NCBI GenBank assembly: GCA_040772505.1
Contig: JAXGYA010000001.1
Coordinates: forward strand, 496,001 to 560,000
Reading direction: 5' to 3'
From: Mariniphaga sp040772505
GTDB taxonomy: Bacteria > Bacteroidota > Bacteroidia > Bacteroidales > Prolixibacteraceae
Length of the DNA: 64,000 nucleotides
Shown here: in pieces, positions 59,832 through 64,000 of the stretch
How the letters are laid out: each line of letters begins with the position of its first letter
Position numbering within the stretch: the first letter of the stretch is position 1
The notes under the pieces: model-generated
Told to the model about the DNA's origin: nothing
Seen by the model: the letters and a program-made list of their open reading frames with translations, nothing else
Database searches by the model: none
Program-made: the position numbers and the translations under genes

Positions 59832-62800
59832 TCAGGTGCTTTTTGTAAAATCTTTCAACAGACAGAGGTATGCGTCCTCCAGATTAGGCGAAACAGCTAT
59901 GGCATCACCGGACGGCTTTTGTTCTGAAAGCAGTCTGATTTTGATGGAGTCCCCATCACGCATGTGATGAATAATCAGTTGTTTGTTTGCAAAATCATCA
60001 AACTCTTTTGCCGGGATGGTCATTTGCCAGACAAACCCGTCTCCCATGCGCACCATGTCATTCGGAGTGCCAAAGTATTTTAAATCGCCACGGTTGATGA
60101 CAGCCACCTGGTTGCATGAACTGGAAATATCCTCAATAATGTGAGTGGAGAAAATAACAACCCGCTCGCGGCTCAGCTCCACAAGCAGATTCCTGAAACG
60201 GATACGCTCGCGCGGATCGAGGCCAGCCGTAGGCTCATCCACTATCAGAATCCGCGGTAAATTTAGCAGAATCTGTGCAATTCCGATGCGCTGCTTCATA
60301 CCCCCGGAGAAAGAGCCAATTTTATCGTCTTTGCGTTCATACATGCCAACACTTTTCAGCACATATTCAATGCGCTCTGTTCGTGTTTTAATATCTTTTA
60401 TTCCTTTCAAAATTCCCTGATAATCAAGAAATTCCCATGCCGACATGTTTTCGTATGTCCCAAAAGCCTGCGGCAGATAACCAATCAATCCCTGCAGCTC
60501 TTCCCGGTGTTTCTGGGTATCCAGACCATTAATCCATATTTTCCCATAGCTCTGCTCAAGTATTCCACATATAATCCGCATCATTGTTGATTTTCCGGCA
60601 CCATTAGGGCCGAGCAGGCCAAACATTCCGGTTTTAATTTCAAGGGAAACTCCATTCAGTGCGCGGAAAGGCACTTTGCGTTTTCCGATAACGGGAATCT
60701 GGCGAACAGTGGTGAAGTACCAGCGGCGCAAATTGCCAAAACGCCCTTCAATACGGGCAATATTCAGTTTTTTGTTGTGAATATAGTTGCCCGTGCTGTG
60801 GATAATCAGCAATAAAAACCAAAGAATTCCAACAAAAATAACCATGCCGGTATTTTCCCATCTTTTGAAGAAAATGAATTGAAAGACCAAAGGAGAAGCC
60901 CAGTAAATAAGGCGTTTGATTATCAGCTCAGCTTTAAGATATGACGGATTTGATGTTGTCTCGTATCTGTTTTTTAAAATCTGGGAGAGGGGAGCGAAAA
61001 GTACAAAAAGGAAAAAATAGAGCACCAGAGAGGTGACCAGCATCCATGTGTTGCTTGTCAGATAGAAAAAGGTGAAATAAATCAGAAATCCAAATAATGG
61101 AATTTGCCAGATGAGGTCGTTAAAATCGCGAAGCTTTTTATAATCCTTTACTAATCCGGCACGTTTTCTGATTTTGATTCCGCCTTTCCACTCACGGACA
61201 AAACGACTATCGCGGTCATAAATTTTCACCAGTTTTTGCACCACAATGCGGATAGGTTCATCTTTGCCGATGACCGATGAACTAGCCTGTCGAAGGCTGG
61301 TCAGCACAAATGCCAGAATTCCCGGAATCAGGACAGTGATGAGCATAAAAGTGAGCAGTTGCCAGATGAAGGAATCAATTTTCAGGAAAATAAATATTCC
61401 GGCTGTAACGAAAGCAACCAGTTGCAGAATCTTTAAACCCCAGTACAGCGATTTCAGCCAGTTTATAGCATTCTCCATACCAAAATAGAGGGTTGGCACA
61501 AAAACGAGCGTCAGCAATGTGCTCACTGAAAGGCCGCCAATTACAGTTATGGCAAATGGTGCGCCGATAGCGCCCACATATTCCGACTGTCCCATTGCCA
61601 GCGGCATCATGGCAACAATGGTTGTGATGGATGTAATCAGAATCGGGCGCACACGCGACAGACCCGCAGTGATTAAAGCCCGTGATTTCCGGTCGCCTCT
61701 TTTTGTTAAAATATTGGTGTAGTCAATCAGTATGATTCCATTATTAACCACCACGCCCAGCAGAATTAGGAAGCCGGTCAGCGTGTTGGCATTGAAAAGA
61801 TTGTTGCCGGTGAAAATCAATGCGATAAATGAGCCGATTGCAGCCAGAGGCACTGAGAACATTAGCACTATCGGAGTAGTCAGCGATTCGAAAACAGAAG
61901 CTAAAATCATCAGAATGAGGATAAATGCAGCTGCAATCAAAAAGTAGAATTCTGAAAACTGCTCCTCTTCATGAATCACTTCAATAGCAACGCCGGAAGG
62001 TATTTTGTAGGCTGCCACAATCTCATCGATTTCAAGCCTGTAGCCTTCCAGCAGGCTCTTGGACTGCTGCGCCTCGGGAACAAAACGGTAAAACAGTTCA
62101 ATCTGCTTCTCCTGATTCACGCGGGTGATGCTTGCCATGCCGTCTGAATAGACCAGATCCGCAATGTCCTGTAATTCAAAAGTTGAACCCTGCCCTGCGC
62201 TCACAGGCATCCGTCTCAGGTCGTCAATATCTTTTTCCCGCCTTTCCTCATCATCAGATAATTTTTCCTTAATGATGATACCATACTCTTCAGTGCCCTG
62301 CTTGAAGTTTACCCCCGAGGTAAATTCCCGGGTAAAAGAGCCTAACTCATTTGCAATGCTGTTCAGGCTCAGTCCGAATTGCGTGAGTAACAGTTGATTG
62401 AAGTAGAGGTGCAATTCCGGGCGGTTACCCGATACGCTGACATTGGCGCTACGTATGGATTCAAGATTCCCGATATAGTATTGCAGGTCTTCGGCAACAC
62501 CTTTCATCACATCAAAATCTTCTCCCTTGATTACAATGCGTTCACGGTTGGTTCCGATACCCAAGAAACGGCTGAAATTCTCCATGCCGCCACCTCTTCC
62601 TCCACTGCCAAACCGGGAACCGGATACGGGTGCGGTGAGTGAAATTTCTGCCTGAGCAATATTTTTGACCAGCCCTTCAACTTGCGACTTGATTTCAGCT
62701 ATTGTCCGGTCTTTAATTTTTTTATAATCTTCCTGCAGAATTACAGTAATAATCGCATCTTCTTCCTGAATATTTGAAATGATATCCTGCCTTTCTTCAA

Positions 62801-64000
62801 CTTCCTCAAGCCGGCTTTCAATCTCGGCAACAACCAGATCTGTTGCATTCAGGGTAGAACCGACGGGCATGGTTACATAAATCGGGAAACGGTCTTCCTG
62901 AACTTCTTCCAGCTTGTTAACATTTATTGCCAACACGCTGAAAATGGTAATGAAGAATAGTGCGATTGCTCCCACAATGGTGGTTATCGGAGCGCGCATG
63001 CTGGCTTTGAGCAGCAAGATATAGATTTGAACTATACGGTTGTTGGTAGTAACTTTTTCATAAAAAATATTGTGGGATGTTGTGGTTTTCAGCAGTAGAT
63101 GCGCCGCCATGGGAACCAGCAGCAAAGCAACAAACAGCGAAACGGTGAGAGTTGAAATGATGGAAACACCAACATGGTTTCCTAACAGTTTAATCATATA
63201 TTCCGAAGAGAACAGGAAGGGAAGGAATACCGTAACGGTGGTGAGGGTGGCGGCAACAATTGAGCGCCACACTTCGGTTGTTCCCTGGATGACCGCCTGC
63301 TCCGGCGAAAAATGCTTGCCTGCCAGGCGGTATATATTCTCCAGCACCACCACACTGTTGTCGAGAAGCATTCCAATAGCCAGCACAAGGCCTACAAGAG
63401 TAAGGCTGTTGATGCTGACGTTAAAGGCATAGAACAGGTTGAATGCGGTGAACACCGAAACAGGAATTGCCAGTGCAATGATGGAGACAATACGGAGATT
63501 TTTCAGGAAAATCCACAGTACAAAAATGGCTAACAACCCGCCAACAAGCGCCAGATTCATTATCTGGTCGATATTCTTCTTCATGGTTTCGGCAATGTTG
63601 GTTTGCACAACCATCTCCACATCTTTCGGTGCCAGTTTTTCATTGAGAACGGCAATCCGCTGCTGTACTTTCTCCGACAAACCGATGAGGTTTGTCTGTG
63701 AGTCACTCACAAGCATGATTGAAACGGCATCCAGACCATTTACCCTGCTGATGCTTTCTTCCTCCTTGACGCCAAAAAAGACTTTGGCAACATCTTTCAG
63801 ATAAACGGGGCCATCTGCAACAATAACATTTTCAATATCCGACACCTGAACATATTCGGCAGTGACATGTACAAAATACTGCATCTGGTTTTCATGCAGG
63901 TATCCGGCAAAAGTGCGGTTTGTAGAACCCGAAGCCACCGCATTTCTGATTTGTGATGGTGTAATCCCGAAAGCTTCGCAGGCAGCCTTGTCATAGGTAA
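59832..64000 (-). CDS. RND-family permease fused to ABC transporter ATPase (5' end beyond the window)
   Basis: This single open frame runs off the right edge, with about 1390 codons visible. Its right part (64000 to about 61450) is an RND efflux permease: TM4 shows 'VLAIGMLLDNSVVVLEN' near 63360, and later repeats show 'IPLAAIGSFIALIFTG'-like and 'LLGVVVNNGIILIDYTN' segments. Then come about six additional hydrophobic helices (about 61440-60780). The C-terminal 280 codons form a complete ABC ATPase: Walker A GLLGPNGAGKST (60585-60620), signature FSGGMKQR (60288-60311), Walker B ILIVDEPTAGLDP (near 60250) and H-loop IFSTH (near 60143). In TM4 the usual second Asp is Asn, a common variant. About 200 residues of the RND part are missing at the edge. 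An ABC-2 permease gene follows after one base. Substrate unknown. Confidence 0.93.
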   Translation of the reverse strand, partial: TYDKAACEAFGITPSQIRNAVASGSTNRTFAGYLHENQMQYFVHVTAEYVQVSDIENVIVADGPVYLKDVAKVFFGVKEEESISRVNGLDAVSIMLVSDSQTNLIGLSEKVQQRIAVLNEKLAPKDVEMVVQTNIAETMKKNIDQIMNLALVGGLLAIFVLWIFLKNLRIVSIIALAIPVSVFTAFNLFYAFNVSINSLTLVGLVLAIGMLLDNSVVVLENIYRLAGKHFSPEQAVIQGTTEVWRSIVAATLTTVTVFLPFLFSSEYMIKLLGNHVGVSIISTLTVSLFVALLLVPMAAHLLLKTTTSHNIFYEKVTTNNRIVQIYILLLKASMRAPITTIVGAIALFFITIFSVLAINVNKLEEVQEDRFPIYVTMPVGSTLNATDLVVAEIESRLEEVEERQDIISNIQEEDAIITVILQEDYKKIKDRTIAEIKSQVEGLVKNIAQAEISLTAPVSGSRFGSGGRGGGMENFSRFLGIGTNRERIVIKGEDFDVMKGVAEDLQYYIGNLESIRSANVSVSGNRPELHLYFNQLLLTQFGLSLNSIANELGSFTREFTSGVNFKQGTEEYGIIIKEKLSDDEERREKDIDDLRRMPVSAGQGSTFELQDIADLVYSDGMASITRVNQEKQIELFYRFVPEAQQSKSLLEGYRLEIDEIVAAYKIPSGVAIEVIHEEEQFSEFYFLIAAAFILILMILASVFESLTTPIVLMFSVPLAAIGSFIALIFTGNNLFNANTLTGFLILLGVVVNNGIILIDYTNILTKRGDRKSRALITAGLSRVRPILITSITTIVAMMPLAMGQSEYVGAIGAPFAITVIGGLSVSTLLTLVFVPTLYFGMENAINWLKSLYWGLKILQLVAFVTAGIFIFLKIDSFIWQLLTFMLITVLIPGILAFVLTSLRQASSSVIGKDEPIRIVVQKLVKIYDRDSRFVREWKGGIKIRKRAGLVKDYKKLRDFNDLIWQIPLFGFLIYFTFFYLTSNTWMLVTSLVLYFFLFVLFAPLSQILKNRYETTSNPSYLKAELIIKRLIYWASPLVFQFIFFKRWENTGMVIFVGILWFLLLIIHSTGNYIHNKKLNIARIEGRFGNLRRWYFTTVRQIPVIGKRKVPFRALNGVSLEIKTGMFGLLGPNGAGKSTMMRIICGILEQSYGKIWINGLDTQKHREELQGLIGYLPQAFGTYENMSAWEFLDYQGILKGIKDIKTRTERIEYVLKSVGMYERKDDKIGSFSGGMKQRIGIAQILLNLPRILIVDEPTAGLDPRERIRFRNLLVELSRERVVIFSTHIIEDISSSCNQVAVINRGDLKYFGTPNDMVRMGDGFVWQMTIPAKEFDDFANKQLIIHHMRDGDSIKIRLLSEQKPSGDAIAVSPNLEDAYLCLLKDFTKST

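Noticed and set aside
63340..63400. Asp-Asn instead of Asp-Asp in RND TM4 as evidence of an inactive pump
   Set aside because: This variant is common among otherwise intact RND permeases in Bacteroidota and other phyla, so it does not show loss of function.
63936..63938. GTG at 63938 as the start of the RND-ABC gene
   Set aside because: The frame stays open to the window edge and encodes further RND-like sequence, so the real start is outside the window.

Overview
The window is a chromosomal segment of a member of the Bacteroidota, probably a Bacteroidales or Marinilabiliales-type relative. Several lines support this. Promoters follow the lineage-specific TTTG-N19-21-TAnnTTTG pattern. Most genes lack a Shine-Dalgarno sequence. 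There is a type-B SdhCAB complex with one cytochrome b subunit, a DUF4270 lipoprotein, a DUF6146-like lipoprotein, a Bacteroidota-type PurM, a PiT transporter fused to a PhoU-like domain, and a run of Tat-signal oxidoreductases and a sulfatase typical of polysaccharide degraders. I see no insertion sequence, prophage or CRISPR array. The gene set is mostly housekeeping, with some accessory catabolic genes.

Layout. 1-2836: a small sugar/polyol catabolic cluster (Tat-exported TIM-barrel protein, Gfo/Idh/MocA dehydrogenase, sugar-phosphate isomerase-like TIM barrel). 2846-7193: phosphate module, with a PiT-PhoU fusion transporter divergent from a PhoR/PhoB-like two-component pair. 7190-10744: PAP2-like membrane protein, RpoN and AsnS. 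10919-13851: a tetraheme NapC/NrfH-like cytochrome fused to a SUMF1/FGE-like domain, followed by a Tat-type Gfo/Idh protein. 14079-14254: a complete initiator-tRNA transcription unit. 14364-21281: unknown 454-aa protein, D-2-hydroxyacid dehydrogenase, sulfatase lipoprotein, HAD phosphatase and MetG. 21336-24883: the sdhCAB operon with its promoter. 24970-26328: gluconate-type permease. 26416-30455: a small acidic membrane protein followed by five overlapping genes of largely unknown function built around an exported YidD-like protein. 30462-32162 and on to 34131: zinc-ribbon protein, KAS III-like enzyme, LpxH and a cysteine-less thioredoxin-fold lipoprotein. 34292-38747: RibF, a membrane-bound endonuclease/exonuclease/phosphatase, PrmC, RibD and a DUF6146-like lipoprotein. 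38853-45884: cardiolipin synthase, serine/threonine dehydratase, SMP-30 lactonase, PNP, LpxK and an M48 metalloprotease. 46079-48442: TrpS and RtcB. 49002-53943: acyl-CoA synthetase, PurM, PrfA and PyrF. 54040-54281: a two-tRNA operon (Gly, Leu). 54418-59107: DusB, DUF4270 protein, a truncated GT5 glycogen-synthase-like protein, PanC and PanD. 59111-64000: an ABC-2-type permease gene and, running off the right edge, a giant RND permease fused in frame to an ABC ATPase.

The most unusual items are the RND-ABC fusion exporter with its coupled permease (59111-64000), the tetraheme cytochrome-SUMF1 fusion whose SUMF1 half lacks the FGE cysteines (12310-13851), the five-gene YidD-centred cluster (26989-30455), and the GT5-like protein that has lost its ADP-glucose-binding lysine motif and its C-terminal domain (56941-57744). 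Two GC-rich palindromic intergenic elements share one layout, and a 3 x 22-bp tandem repeat follows rtcB. Functions are assigned from motifs read by eye; no database search was possible.
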